NCBI RefSeq assembly: GCF_000316195.1
Contig: NZ_JH994111.1
Location: forward strand, 1 to 64,000
Reading direction: 5' to 3'
Source of the DNA: Brachyspira hampsonii 30446
GTDB taxonomy: Bacteria > Spirochaetota > Brachyspiria > Brachyspirales > Brachyspiraceae
DNA length: 64,000 nt
The notes under the pieces are model-generated. The model did no database searches. It saw nothing but the letters and a program-made list of their open reading frames with translations, and had not been told where the DNA came from. Positions 1-7,991 of the stretch are shown one piece after another (the first letter of the stretch is position 1; every line of letters starts with the position of its first letter). The translations under genes and the position numbers were made by a program.

Positions 1-45
1 CAATGTATTAAAGTATTTTATGCTTCTGTAGTTATTATCCATCAT
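1..45 (-). CDS. Rpn-family PD-(D/E)XK nuclease, 5' end only
   Basis: Only the first 15 codons lie in the window; the gene runs off the left edge. The visible N-terminus (MMDNNYRSIKYFNTL) is identical to that of the complete Rpn-family gene at 1296-2177, and the 45 bp differ at two positions. Together with the SH3 gene copies it marks the boundary of a tandem duplication of about 2.1 kb. It has the same consensus promoter placed 7 nt before the ATG as the complete copy. Whether this copy is intact cannot be seen. Confidence 0.75.
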   Translation of the reverse strand, partial: MMDNNYRSIKYFNTL

Positions 46-51
46 ACAAAC

Positions 52-80
52 ATTATAATAAGATTAATATAAATTGTCAA
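52..80 (-). promoter_or_regulatory. sigma70-type promoter of partial Rpn gene
   Basis: On the minus strand TTGACA (75-80) and TATAAT (52-57) are separated by exactly 17 bp. The start codon begins at 45, about 7 nt after the -10 box, so the predicted first transcribed base is at or next to the A of the ATG. This suggests a leaderless message. The same arrangement occurs in the duplicated copy at 2184-2212. Confidence 0.7.
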
Positions 81-109
81 AATTATTATATTATTATTGC
101 TATGATCTT

Positions 110-967
110 TTAATAGCCTCCGTTTTCAAGTTTTATCTGTGAACCATGCACAAAGCCATGAATCGCATCTTTTCCATCTTTAGCATTCGGAGGCATATAA
201 TATACTTCACACCAACCTTTATCATCTATTTCATAATAATAATAATTATCAATAGCTAATAAAAGACCTCCATTATTAATCATATCGTTTTTCAAAATCT
301 TTCCTATTATTTTTCCATTTGCTTTATCTCTTATATTCACATAATCGTCTTTGGAATTATATTCAAGTTTGCTGTAATAAGCATCTCCTGCATTATAATT
401 ATTTTTAGTAAAATACTCTGTTTCTACATCACCTAAAGCCTTAAAACCTACAATATCACCGTAAGCCTCTCTTCCTGCTTCACCTTCTCCGTAAAAACGA
501 TAATTTCTAATTGTTACTTCAGCTCTTACCGCAGAAGCACCTAAAAATCTTTTATTTAAAGGTTCTGGTAATTTTACTTCAATATTTTTTAATAAAACAC
601 CGAATTCCAATCTGTCAAATTCAACACCGCTAAAATCCAAAGAATCACCATATTTAGAAGCACCTTGATTTTTCAAATCCATTTCAAATGAAGCAAATAA
701 AAAAGGAAGATTTACATTATTATCAGGATAAAATCTTAAAGCACTATAAATAATATCAATATCAGAATTATCAGCTCTTTCAAGAACTCCTGTTAATGTA
801 ATCTCTCCATCAAAATAAACTATACCACCACTTTCTACATTATAGGCTTTAAGTGTATTTTTTGTCACTTTACCATTATCACTTAAAAGTTCAGAAAAAT
901 ACGCTTCAGTAGGCGGAGATGCCCATAAAAAATTAATACTTAAAAGAAATAAAATAATTTTTTTCAT
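110..967 (-). CDS. secreted SH3-domain protein, copy 1
   Basis: A protein of 285 residues with a signal peptide (MKKIILFLLSINFLWA, then SPP) and no lipobox cysteine, so probably periplasmic or surface-exposed. The C-terminal third carries a bacterial SH3 (SH3b) signature, DDYVNIRDKANGKIIGKIL, often linked to peptidoglycan or wall binding. The rest matches no family I recognise. An open frame continues upstream to 1042, but the ATG at 967 has AGGAG 7-8 nt before it and starts the signal peptide, so I use 967. It is a close paralogue of the gene at 2234-3106; the Rpn-type gene follows 64 bp downstream in both copies. Function unknown. Confidence 0.7.
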   Translation of the reverse strand: MKKIILFLLSINFLWASPPTEAYFSELLSDNGKVTKNTLKAYNVESGGIVYFDGEITLTGVLERADNSDIDIIYSALRFYPDNNVNLPFLFASFEMDLKNQGASKYGDSLDFSGVEFDRLEFGVLLKNIEVKLPEPLNKRFLGASAVRAEVTIRNYRFYGEGEAGREAYGDIVGFKALGDVETEYFTKNNYNAGDAYYSKLEYNSKDDYVNIRDKANGKIIGKILKNDMINNGGLLLAIDNYYYYEIDDKGWCEVYYMPPNAKDGKDAIHGFVHGSQIKLENGGY

Positions 968-987
968 TGAATAACTCCTATTATATA

Positions 988-1260
988 TAAAAAACTTGTT
1001 CGTTACTAAGCCCTGCCATTTTGACAAATGGCAGACACTCACAAGTTTTTTATTTAGTTTATATAATATTCAAAGGCTCGTAATTTTTTATTCTGTTACT
1101 ATGCTCGCGACGAAGTCCACATTACGAAGCAATGTGAATCCGCCTTAAATAATCTAGCGAGTAAACTCACTAGCTAGATTCAGCTCACTTTTTTATTTAG
1201 TTTATATAGTCTTCAAAGGCTCGTAATTTTTTATTTTGTTGCTATGCTCACCACAGTATA
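988..1260 (-). repeat. hairpin repeats downstream of Rpn gene
   Basis: This 328-bp gap between the Rpn gene and SH3 copy 1 is full of inverted repeats. A perfect 9-bp stem with a 4-nt loop lies at 1013-1034 (CTGCCATTT/AAATGGCAG), enclosed by AAAAAACTTGT and its complement. A bulged palindrome spans 1151-1180 (AATCTAGCGAGT...ACTCACTAGCTAGATT), and a third hairpin spans 1117-1139. The segment 'CAAAGGCTCGTAATTTTTTATT' occurs twice in similar form (about 1071 and 1215). The same palindrome core follows the Rpn gene at 39.9 kb, so these look like parts of an Rpn-linked element. Confidence 0.7.
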
Positions 1261-1295
1261 AAAAATTAACTAATAAATATATAACATTTATACAT

Positions 1296-2177
1296 TTACA
1301 ATTTCTCTACTTCCTCTATACTCAAACCTGTATTTTCACTAATTATTTTTATATCTATACCAGCTTTTTTCAAATTTCTAGCTATATATATCTGCTGTTC
1401 TTTTTTACCTTTTTCCATACCTTGTTTAATACCCTCTTCAATTCCTAGTCTTCTCTCTTCTTCAAGCATTATCTGATTACCATATAAATAAGCCTGCCTC
1501 TTATCGTATTCATTCATCATTAGCCTATCTTTAATGAAATTATTGTATCGTCTCTGTACCTCTTCCATTACAGGTTTTTCTTTTACTAATTCTGACATTA
1601 TAACCTCCTCATTCTCTTTCATTGTAAAGAATTTTAGCCAGCAATTTAAATCTGGTTTTAATAAATTGTTATTAAATTTCTTTAGCTCAATTATATGTAT
1701 TTGTAAATGATCAGTTAGTAATCTTTGATTAACCGTATCATAAATCATGTAACAGGAATGTATATTATTACTGTCATCTAAATTGAAATTAAGAAGATTA
1801 ATACTTATTACAGGAGTTAGTGCATCGTATTTTTCGCCTTGCTTTAAAAGTTTACTGTAATTAGAAGCCCAATAATAAAGTATGCGTTCTGGAAATCTTG
1901 AATTGCCTTGAAGCTGAATCTCTATTATAACAACTGAACCATTTTGAGTTATACACTTAACATCTGCAATTGTTTCTTTATCTTCATAGTTCTCCTTATA
2001 GTTAAATGGCGTAAGTATTTCTACAGACCTAAAAGTCTTCATGCCAGCATCAAGCATTGTTGAATTAATAAAATCAAGTAATATTGCCTCGCTTCCTTTA
2101 TCAGAGAAAAGATATCTCACAAAATAATCGTTCAATGTATTAAAATATTTTATGCTTCTGTAATTATTATCCATCAT
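1296..2177 (-). CDS. Rpn-family recombination-promoting nuclease / putative transposase
   Basis: A 293-residue protein of the Rpn / TIGR01784-like group: PD-(D/E)XK nucleases annotated as putative transposases and shown in E. coli to promote RecA-independent recombination. Visible features are the N-terminal 'LNDYFVRYLFSDKGSE', the nuclease core with Asp in ETIADVK and Glu in VVIIEIQLQ, and 'YYWASNYSKLL'. The typical C-terminal helix pair follows (EQQIYIARNLKKAG, then TGLSIEEVEKL). It is the downstream partner of SH3 copy 2 and is followed by hairpin repeats. A consensus promoter ends 7 nt before the ATG. It is a paralogue of the gene at 39883-40728. Confidence 0.85.
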   Translation of the reverse strand: MMDNNYRSIKYFNTLNDYFVRYLFSDKGSEAILLDFINSTMLDAGMKTFRSVEILTPFNYKENYEDKETIADVKCITQNGSVVIIEIQLQGNSRFPERILYYWASNYSKLLKQGEKYDALTPVISINLLNFNLDDSNNIHSCYMIYDTVNQRLLTDHLQIHIIELKKFNNNLLKPDLNCWLKFFTMKENEEVIMSELVKEKPVMEEVQRRYNNFIKDRLMMNEYDKRQAYLYGNQIMLEEERRLGIEEGIKQGMEKGKKEQQIYIARNLKKAGIDIKIISENTGLSIEEVEKL

Positions 2178-2183
2178 ACAAAC

Positions 2184-2212
2184 ATTATAATAAAATTAAT
2201 ATAAATTGTCAA
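2184..2212 (-). promoter_or_regulatory. sigma70-type promoter, Rpn gene
   Basis: TTGACA at 2207-2212 and TATAAT at 2184-2189 on the minus strand, spacer 17 bp: a perfect consensus. The ATG starts at 2177, leaving no room for a ribosome binding site if transcription starts at the usual distance. The promoter lies inside the 56-bp gap after SH3 copy 2. Confidence 0.75.
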
Positions 2213-2233
2213 AATTATTATTGCTATGCTCTT

Positions 2234-3106
2234 TTAATAGCCTCCGTTTTCAAGTTTTACCTGAGAACCATGCACAAAGCCATGAATTGCATTTTTTCCG
2301 TTTCCAACCACTGGAGGAAGATAAAATACCTCATACCAATTTTTTTCAAAATTTTCATAATTCATATAATCAATACCTGCTCCATTGATAGATAATAAAA
2401 CTCCCCCATTATAAATCATATCATTTTTCAAAATCTTACCTATTATTTTTCCATTTGCTTTATCTCTTATATTCACATAATCATCTTTAGAATTATATTG
2501 AAGTTCGTTGTAATAAACATTTCCGTCATTATAATTATCTTTACTAAAATACTCTGTTTCTACATCACCTAAAGCCTTAAAACCTACAATATCACCGTAA
2601 GCCTCTCTAGATGCTTCACCTTCTCCATAAAAACGATAATTTCTAATTGTAACTTCAGCTCTTACAGCAGCAACGCCTAAAAATCTTTTATTTAAAGGTT
2701 CTGGTAATTTTACTTCAATATTTTCTAATAAAACACCGAATTCCAATCTGTCAAATTCAACGCCGCTAAAATCCCAAGAATCACCATATTTAGAAGCACC
2801 TTGATTTTCCAAATACATTTCAGATGAAGCATATAAAAAAGGAAGATTTACATTATTATCAGGATAAAATCTTAAAGCAGTATAATTATCTCCCATATCT
2901 TCATTATCAGCTCTTTCAAGAACTCCTGTTAATGTAATCTCTCCATCAAAATAAACTATACCACCACTTTCTACATTATAGGCTTTAAGTGTATTTTTTG
3001 TTACTTTACCATCATCGCTTAAAAGTTCAGAAAAATACGCTTCGCTAGGCGGAAATGCCCATAATAAATTAATGCTTAAAAGAAATAAAATAATTTTTTT
3101 TATCAT
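2234..3106 (-). CDS. secreted SH3-domain protein, copy 2
   Basis: A 290-residue paralogue of the 110-967 product, with signal peptide MIKKIILFLLSINLLWA and the same SH3b segment (DDYVNIRDKANGKIIGKILK). Most residues are identical. Differences are scattered and include a few extra residues near the C-terminus, around 'NGAGIDYMNYENF'. The start is supported by its position at the signal peptide and AAGGA upstream. The Rpn gene follows after 56 bp. No catalytic motif is visible; a wall-associated or surface role is inferred only from signal peptide plus SH3b. Confidence 0.7.
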   Translation of the reverse strand: MIKKIILFLLSINLLWAFPPSEAYFSELLSDDGKVTKNTLKAYNVESGGIVYFDGEITLTGVLERADNEDMGDNYTALRFYPDNNVNLPFLYASSEMYLENQGASKYGDSWDFSGVEFDRLEFGVLLENIEVKLPEPLNKRFLGVAAVRAEVTIRNYRFYGEGEASREAYGDIVGFKALGDVETEYFSKDNYNDGNVYYNELQYNSKDDYVNIRDKANGKIIGKILKNDMIYNGGVLLSINGAGIDYMNYENFEKNWYEVFYLPPVVGNGKNAIHGFVHGSQVKLENGGY

Positions 3107-3157
3107 AATATAACTATCCTTTTTAATTTTTTAATATTCTATTATAAAAAAATATAA

Positions 3158-3727
3158 TTATATACCTTTATCTATATCATGTATTGACATGCCTCTTTTA
3201 TCTAAAATATAATTTCTAAGTAAAATGCCAAATATAGACATGATATCTTCAACTAAAATTCCATAATTATATGCTTGATTTTTCACTTTTAATAATTCTT
3301 CTTCATTTAGGTATTCTATTAATTTGTTCTTTGCTAAATCCATAGAATTTTTTTGTATGTCATAAGCAGAATTACAATCTTTTAAAGAAGTGTCATTTTC
3401 TAATTTATCTAAATATTTTTTTAATATTTCATTAGCATTCATGTCTTTACTTATTTTTTGTCCTACATCAGTTAAAGAAATAGGGCTATTAGACATTATA
3501 GGAGAATTTTTATTTGTATGCTGATAAATTAAATCGATTTTAGTTTCCACCTTTATAAGTCTATCTGATATATCATCTATTTTTGATAATTTATTATCTT
3601 GATTACTAAATTTTTCTGACCATTTTCCTAATTTATAAGTTAAAAATATAATGAATATTAAGATTATTACTAAAATAATGACACTAGAATTTAACTGCTG
3701 TATAAATAAACTTAATAATTCTACCAT
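3158..3727 (-). CDS. single-pass membrane protein with coiled coil
   Basis: A 189-residue protein of unknown family. A hydrophobic segment at about residues 16-32 (SSVIILVIILIFIIFLTYKL) is followed by a polar, coiled-coil-prone stretch (SKIDDISDRLIKVETKIDLI). The soluble C-terminal domain is rich in Lys, Asp and Leu. No signal-peptidase site is obvious, so it is probably anchored with the bulk in the cytoplasm. AGGAA lies 7 nt before the ATG. It is not clearly in an operon: hairpin repeats separate it from the riboflavin genes and the SH3 gene is just downstream. Confidence 0.55.
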   Translation of the reverse strand: MVELLSLFIQQLNSSVIILVIILIFIIFLTYKLGKWSEKFSNQDNKLSKIDDISDRLIKVETKIDLIYQHTNKNSPIMSNSPISLTDVGQKISKDMNANEILKKYLDKLENDTSLKDCNSAYDIQKNSMDLAKNKLIEYLNEEELLKVKNQAYNYGILVEDIMSIFGILLRNYILDKRGMSIHDIDKGI

Positions 3728-3827
3728 AATATTTTCCTCATAATAAAAATTTTATTACTAATAATATTATTAAATTAACAATATTATAAAATATTTTTTA
3801 TATAAAACATATAAAAACCTTTCAATA

Positions 3828-3916
3828 TAAAAAACTTGTTCTATTACTGCTATGCTCACCTCGCCGATAATTAGCAAATAAATAAATTTATTTGCTGGCT
3901 TCGGTTCGCTTTTTTA
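3828..3916 (-). repeat. solo 24-nt hairpin element (Rpn-type repeat)
   Basis: A perfect palindrome with 10-bp arms and a 4-nt loop at 3873-3896 (AGCAAATAAA/TTTATTTGCT). It is flanked by TATGCTCACCTCGCC on the left and GGCTTCGGTTCGC on the right, nearly the same flanks as the hairpins at 39.6-39.85 kb, whose stems have a different sequence. AAAAAACTTGTT precedes it. It lies between the riboflavin operon and the 3158-3727 gene, without an adjacent Rpn gene, in a 199-bp gap. Confidence 0.65.
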
Positions 3917-3926
3917 TTTGAAATTA

Positions 3927-5126
3927 TTAATCTAGTATGTGTCCCATTCTTTCTTTCTTTGTCTTTAAATAAAATGCATCATACTCTGAAGCCTCTATTT
4001 GTATAGGCACTCTGTCTTTTATTTCAAGTCCGTAATTATTCAAATACTTTATTTTGTCTGGATTATTAGTCATAATTTTTATGCTCTTAACACCCAATTT
4101 TTTAAGCATTTGATAAGCCTCATAATATTCACGCATATCATCTCTAAAACCCAAAGCTATATTAGCATCCACTGTATCAAGTCCGCTGTCTTGAAGCTCA
4201 TAAGCTCTTAATTTATTAACAAGTCCTATTCCTCTGCCTTCCTGACGCATATATACCATTATACCTCTGCCTTCAGAAGCAATTTTTCTCATAGCATAAT
4301 CATACTGCTCTCCGCAATCGCATCTTTTTGAACCTAATGCATCGCCTGTCAAACATTCAGAATGTACTCTGCAAAGCACATCCTCGCCGCTTGAAATGTC
4401 TCCCATAGTTAAAACTACATGATGTTCTTTTGTTATTTTATTTACAAAAGTAAGTATTTCAAACTCTCCGTATTTAGTAGGCATTTTAGCCTTAGCATAA
4501 AGCTCCATCAAGTCTTCATTCTTTTTTCTGTAGTCTATCAAATCAGAAACTGTTATCATTTTAAGATTATGTTTTTTAGCGAAATCAATCAAATCATCTC
4601 TTCTCATCATATCGCCGTCATCTCTCATAATCTCGCAGCATAAACCGCATTCTTTAAGTCCTGCAAGTCTCATCAAATCAACAGTAGCCTCAGTATGTCC
4701 CATTCTTACAAGCACTCCACCGTCTTTTGCAAGCAATGGAAACATATGACCTGGGCGTCTGAAATCTTCTGGTTTAGATTTTTCATCAACTACTTTTAAA
4801 GCTGTAATGGATCTTTCTACTGCGGAAATACCTGTTGTAGTGTCAACATGATCTATAGATACTGTAAAAGCAGTTTCATGATTGTCAGTATTTTTTGTAA
4901 CCATTTGATTTAAATTAAGTTTGTTTGTAATTTCTTTGCTCATAGGCATACATATTAAGCCTTTAGCATAAGTAGCCATGAAGTTAATATTCTCTGTAGT
5001 AGCAAACTCAGCTGCACAGATTAAATCACCCTCATTTTCTCTATCTTCGTCATCGGAAACAACTATTATTTTTCCGTTTCTTAAATCCTCTAAAGCCTCA
5101 TCAATAGTGCTGTAAATGTTTTCCAT
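3927..5126 (-). CDS. ribBA: RibBA: DHBP synthase / GTP cyclohydrolase II
   Basis: A 399-residue bifunctional enzyme. The N-terminal half (about 1-200) is RibB, making 3,4-dihydroxy-2-butanone 4-phosphate from ribulose 5-phosphate; it shows [11 protein letters not shown] and GHTEATVDL. The C-terminal half is RibA, opening the GTP imidazole ring; it shows the zinc cysteines in [14 protein letters not shown] and the [20 protein letters not shown] signature. Together they supply both precursors of riboflavin. GGAG lies 8 nt before the ATG. It is last in the operon ribD-ribE-ribBA; no lumazine synthase follows. Confidence 0.96.
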   Translation of the reverse strand: MENIYSTIDEALEDLRNGKIIVVSDDEDRENEGDLICAAEFATTENINFMATYAKGLICMPMSKEITNKLNLNQMVTKNTDNHETAFTVSIDHVDTTTGISAVERSITALKVVDEKSKPEDFRRPGHMFPLLAKDGGVLVRMGHTEATVDLMRLAGLKECGLCCEIMRDDGDMMRRDDLIDFAKKHNLKMITVSDLIDYRKKNEDLMELYAKAKMPTKYGEFEILTFVNKITKEHHVVLTMGDISSGEDVLCRVHSECLTGDALGSKRCDCGEQYDYAMRKIASEGRGIMVYMRQEGRGIGLVNKLRAYELQDSGLDTVDANIALGFRDDMREYYEAYQMLKKLGVKSIKIMTNNPDKIKYLNNYGLEIKDRVPIQIEASEYDAFYLKTKKERMGHILD

Positions 5127-5206
5127 TTTTAATGCTCCATTTAATTTTTTTATTCAGCTTTTTCCTAATAATAAACTGTAAAAAACTGCAAAAAGTTCAA
5201 AAATTA

Positions 5207-5860
5207 TTAAAATCCGTTCTTAAGTAAAAACTCCATTGTGATATTGGATTTTTTACTATTATCATTGTTTTCTTTATTATCTTCTTTAAATGTTAAAAGC
5301 CTTTCAACATACTTGCCTATAACATCATTTTCTATATTAACTTTATCACCCTCTTTTTTATAATAGAGTACAGTTTCCTTTAATGTATGAGGAATAACAG
5401 CTATAGAAAAAGTGTTATCAGTTAAACTTGCCACTGTCAAACTTATACCATCAACAGCAACAGAGCCTTTCTCTACTATATACTTCATTAAATGTCTAGG
5501 CACTTCAATAGTAAGTATAATAGCATTATCATCTTTTTTCATAGACTTAATGCTTCCCACTCCGTCAATATGCCCGCTTACTATATGACCACCGAATCTT
5601 CCGCTTAAAGTCATTGCTCTTTCAAGATTAACTCTGCTTCCGTTTTTTAAACTTCCCAAATTAGTACGGTTCAAAGTCTCCTGAGTAACATCAGCATTGA
5701 ATATCTTATTATCAAAACTAGACACAGTTAAACAAGTACCATTAACAGCAACACTATCACCTAAATGCAAATCATCAAATATCTTTTTTGCTTCTATCGT
5801 AATAACTTTGCTCTGTACCGATTTAACAATTCCTATTTCTTCAACTATACCAGTAAACAT
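5207..5860 (-). CDS. ribE: riboflavin synthase alpha chain
   Basis: A 217-residue protein converting two 6,7-dimethyl-8-ribityllumazine molecules into riboflavin. It begins with the diagnostic MFTGIVEEIG and contains the two repeated lumazine-binding domains (AVNGTCLTV in the first, AVDGISLTVA in the second, with SGHIDGVG between). A Lys/Asn-rich tail of about 20 residues extends past the usual end. Second gene of the riboflavin operon, 80 bp before ribBA and 115 bp after ribD. Confidence 0.95.
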   Translation of the reverse strand: MFTGIVEEIGIVKSVQSKVITIEAKKIFDDLHLGDSVAVNGTCLTVSSFDNKIFNADVTQETLNRTNLGSLKNGSRVNLERAMTLSGRFGGHIVSGHIDGVGSIKSMKKDDNAIILTIEVPRHLMKYIVEKGSVAVDGISLTVASLTDNTFSIAVIPHTLKETVLYYKKEGDKVNIENDVIGKYVERLLTFKEDNKENNDNSKKSNITMEFLLKNGF

Positions 5861-5889
5861 TTTTAATATTTTCTCTCTTAAATAATTTT

Positions 5890-5918
5890 GTACTTTTTCC
5901 CGCCTTCGCCAAAAGTAC
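5890..5918. repeat. short intergenic hairpin, ribD-ribE gap
   Basis: GTACTTTT and AAAAGTAC form an 8-bp stem around the relatively GC-rich loop TCCCGCCTTCGCC. A second ACTTTTT/AAAAAGT pairing overlaps it to the right. It has no U-tract, so it is not a plain terminator. It looks like a small dispersed intergenic repeat or an intra-operon processing hairpin. Confidence 0.4.
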
Positions 5919-5975
5919 CAAAAAGTGCAAGTGTAAAATTAATTATATGTAAAGCTAATATATTTTATCTATAAA

Positions 5976-7085
5976 TTAATAATTTAAATAGTATTCCAAA
6001 AATAAATCCTCATCTATTTTTGTTATATCTCCGCCTATAAGTTTAAAAGCATTATTAGGGTCATCTATACCTTCGCCGCCTATAGGGCTTTTTGCTTTAA
6101 CGCCTCCAAATATTTTTGGTGCTATATAAACTAAAACCTTATTTACTAGCCTTTCCTCTATCAAACTAGCATGCAAAGAAGCACCGCCCTCTACATACAC
6201 ACTATCAATATTTTTCTCTTCGCCTAATATCTTCATTAATTCTTTTAAATCTACTCTTCCATTATCACTTTCTGTTTTTATTATCTCTATTCCCAAACTT
6301 TCAAGCTCTTTTATTTTACTGTCATCATTGCTAATAGTAGCTATAAAAGTTTTTATTTCTTTTGCAGTTTTACAAATATTAGAGTCCAAATCTATTTTTA
6401 AAGAACTATCTAAAATTATTCTTATAGGGTTTCTAGTATTTGGAAGTCTGCAATTAAGTGTAGGATTATCTTCTATTACAGTATTTATTCCAACCATTAT
6501 GGCAGAGTATTTATTTCTAAATCTATGAGAATGCTCTCTTGCTTTTTCAGAAGTTATCCATTTTGACTTTCCGCTTACTGTTGCAATTTTGCCGTCAATA
6601 GTCATAGCATATTTCATCACAACAAAAGGTCTTTTATTTGCTATATAATAGAAAAAAACTTCATTTAATTTTATGCACTCTTCTTCAAGTACATTAACTA
6701 TCACCTCAATTCCAGCATCTTTTAATTTTTTTATTCCGTTACCTGCAACTTTAGGATTAGAATCCACACAGCCTATAATAACTTTTTTTATTTTATTTTT
6801 TATAATAGCATCAGCACAAGGAGGAGTTTTACCATAATGAGAACAAGGCTCTAAAGTTACATATATAGCAGCTCCTTCGACATCTTCTCCTTTTTTTTGT
6901 GCATCAAGAAAGGCATTAATTTCAGCATGATTTTCACCGTATTTTTGATGATAACCTATGCCTATAACTTTATCATCTTTCACTATTACAGCACCAACCA
7001 AAGGATTAGGACTAGTAAAACCTTCTCCTTTTTTTGCTTCTTCAATAGCCATTCTCATATATTTTTCATGCATATTTTGCTGCAT
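5976..7085 (-). CDS. ribD: bifunctional deaminase/reductase RibD
   Basis: A 369-residue protein performing the second and third steps of riboflavin synthesis. The N-terminal cytidine-deaminase-like domain (about 1-150) has the zinc motif HAEINAF and PCSHYGKTPPCADAI. The C-terminal reductase domain (about 155-369) begins RPFVVMKYAMTIDGKIA and contains VEGGASLHASLIEE. First gene after the FMN riboswitch. ATG at 7085 is used; an in-frame ATG four codons later is possible, as neither has a strong ribosome binding site. Confidence 0.95.
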   Translation of the reverse strand: MQQNMHEKYMRMAIEEAKKGEGFTSPNPLVGAVIVKDDKVIGIGYHQKYGENHAEINAFLDAQKKGEDVEGAAIYVTLEPCSHYGKTPPCADAIIKNKIKKVIIGCVDSNPKVAGNGIKKLKDAGIEVIVNVLEEECIKLNEVFFYYIANKRPFVVMKYAMTIDGKIATVSGKSKWITSEKAREHSHRFRNKYSAIMVGINTVIEDNPTLNCRLPNTRNPIRIILDSSLKIDLDSNICKTAKEIKTFIATISNDDSKIKELESLGIEIIKTESDNGRVDLKELMKILGEEKNIDSVYVEGGASLHASLIEERLVNKVLVYIAPKIFGGVKAKSPIGGEGIDDPNNAFKLIGGDITKIDEDLFLEYYLNY

Positions 7086-7163
7086 AATGCTAATACTCTT
7101 AAAAAAATAATTTTTTATTTTTAATCTTTGGGTTTTATTTTGGCGGATTTTTGACTTGTAAAC

Positions 7164-7198
7164 AAAAAAACTCTAAATGTTAAAAATAACAGTTAGAG
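7164..7198 (-). terminator. attenuator terminator of rib operon
   Basis: On the minus strand CTCTAACTGTTA and TAACATTTAGAG form a 12-bp stem with one mismatch and a 4-nt loop (7171-7198), followed by seven T (7164-7170). It lies between the FMN aptamer and ribD, where an FMN-controlled terminator is expected. Confidence 0.85.
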
Positions 7199-7230
7199 CC
7201 ATCATTTTATGTAGTAGTTTACATTAATTT

Positions 7231-7358
7231 TATCTTCTACCATCCAGACTTTAACTGTCGGTTTTGGAATTGCACCAAATCTGCCATTTTGAATAAGAAA
7301 CATCAAAAAAGCTCGCGGACTTTACCGCCGGTATGGAATTTCACCTAGCCCCGAAGAT
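7231..7358 (-). promoter_or_regulatory. FMN riboswitch (RFN element)
   Basis: The minus strand carries the conserved RFN blocks in order: CTTCGGGGCTAGGTGAAATT, CATACCGGCGGTAAAGTCCG, CGAGC, then GGTGCAATTCC, ACCGACAGTTAAAGTCTGGA and TGGTAGAAGATA. Together with the promoter upstream and the terminator downstream it should shut off ribD-ribE-ribBA when FMN is abundant. Confidence 0.97.
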
Positions 7359-7371
7359 TTATTATACTAAT

Positions 7372-7400
7372 ATTATAATACAAATATTTTCTGTTGTCAA
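7372..7400 (-). promoter_or_regulatory. sigma70-type promoter of rib operon
   Basis: TTGACA (7395-7400) and TATAAT (7372-7377) on the minus strand with a 17-bp spacer, a perfect consensus. The predicted start, near 7365, is a few bases before the FMN aptamer. It sits in the 59-bp gap after the phosphatase stop codon. Confidence 0.85.
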
Positions 7401-7417
7401 GTTATTTCACTATAATA

Positions 7418-7870
7418 CTAAAAACTCATTATTTCGTACCAATAATTATCAAAATATCTATACATTCCCATTCCTGGCGAATAATAAGTATATATCTCAT
7501 GAAAATCTTTTAAAGCATCTTTAAATGAAGTATTATCAATATAGCCTTTTCTCGCCATATAAAGAAGTGCTATAGACGGAGATCTGGACATGCCAAAATT
7601 ACAATGAACTAACACTTCCATATCATTTATATGTTCATCTATAAACTCCATAGATCTTTTTATCATAGGAAAAGCATATTCAAAAGATAAACTGCTTATA
7701 TCAAGTAAATTTAAATATAAATTATTATTACTCTGATAAACTTTTTTATCGCCTATATTTCCCCTCACACCTCTTACAAAACAGCTTTGGCAAGCATGAA
7801 CTATAGCTCCTTTAAACTCAGAACAGTCTCTGTCATTTCCTACATATAAATTTTTGTATATTTGCTTCAT
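7418..7870 (-). CDS. dual-specificity protein phosphatase
   Basis: A 150-residue cysteine phosphatase of the DSP type. The catalytic loop is HCNFGMSRSP (HCxxGxxRS), with the preceding beta-strand 'MEVLVHCN' and 'ALLYMARKGYI' after it. The N-terminus, IYKNLYVGNDRDC, is the usual 'I...LYLGN' opening of DSPs. An in-frame ATG exists 15 bp upstream, but GGAG lies 9 nt before the ATG at 7870, so that start is chosen. It has its own promoter at 7896-7923. The substrate cannot be told. Confidence 0.85.
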   Translation of the reverse strand: MKQIYKNLYVGNDRDCSEFKGAIVHACQSCFVRGVRGNIGDKKVYQSNNNLYLNLLDISSLSFEYAFPMIKRSMEFIDEHINDMEVLVHCNFGMSRSPSIALLYMARKGYIDNTSFKDALKDFHEIYTYYSPGMGMYRYFDNYWYEIMSF

Positions 7871-7895
7871 AATAAAAAACTCCAATAAGATTTAC

Positions 7896-7923
7896 ATTAT
7901 AATTAAATAATTTAAATTGTCAA
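7896..7923 (-). promoter_or_regulatory. sigma70-type promoter of phosphatase gene
   Basis: TTGACA (7918-7923) and TATAAT (7896-7901) on the minus strand, spacer 16 bp, 26 bp before the chosen ATG. Confidence 0.7.
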
Positions 7924-7991
7924 TTTTGTTTTACATATTATTAAATATAAAAAATAATAATCAAATTAATATTTGTTACTAATTATTCCAT

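Noticed and set aside
968-1042. 25-codon N-terminal extension of SH3 copy 1.
   Set aside because: It encodes a polar leader before an evident signal peptide and lies in the hairpin repeat; AGGAG precedes the downstream ATG at 967.
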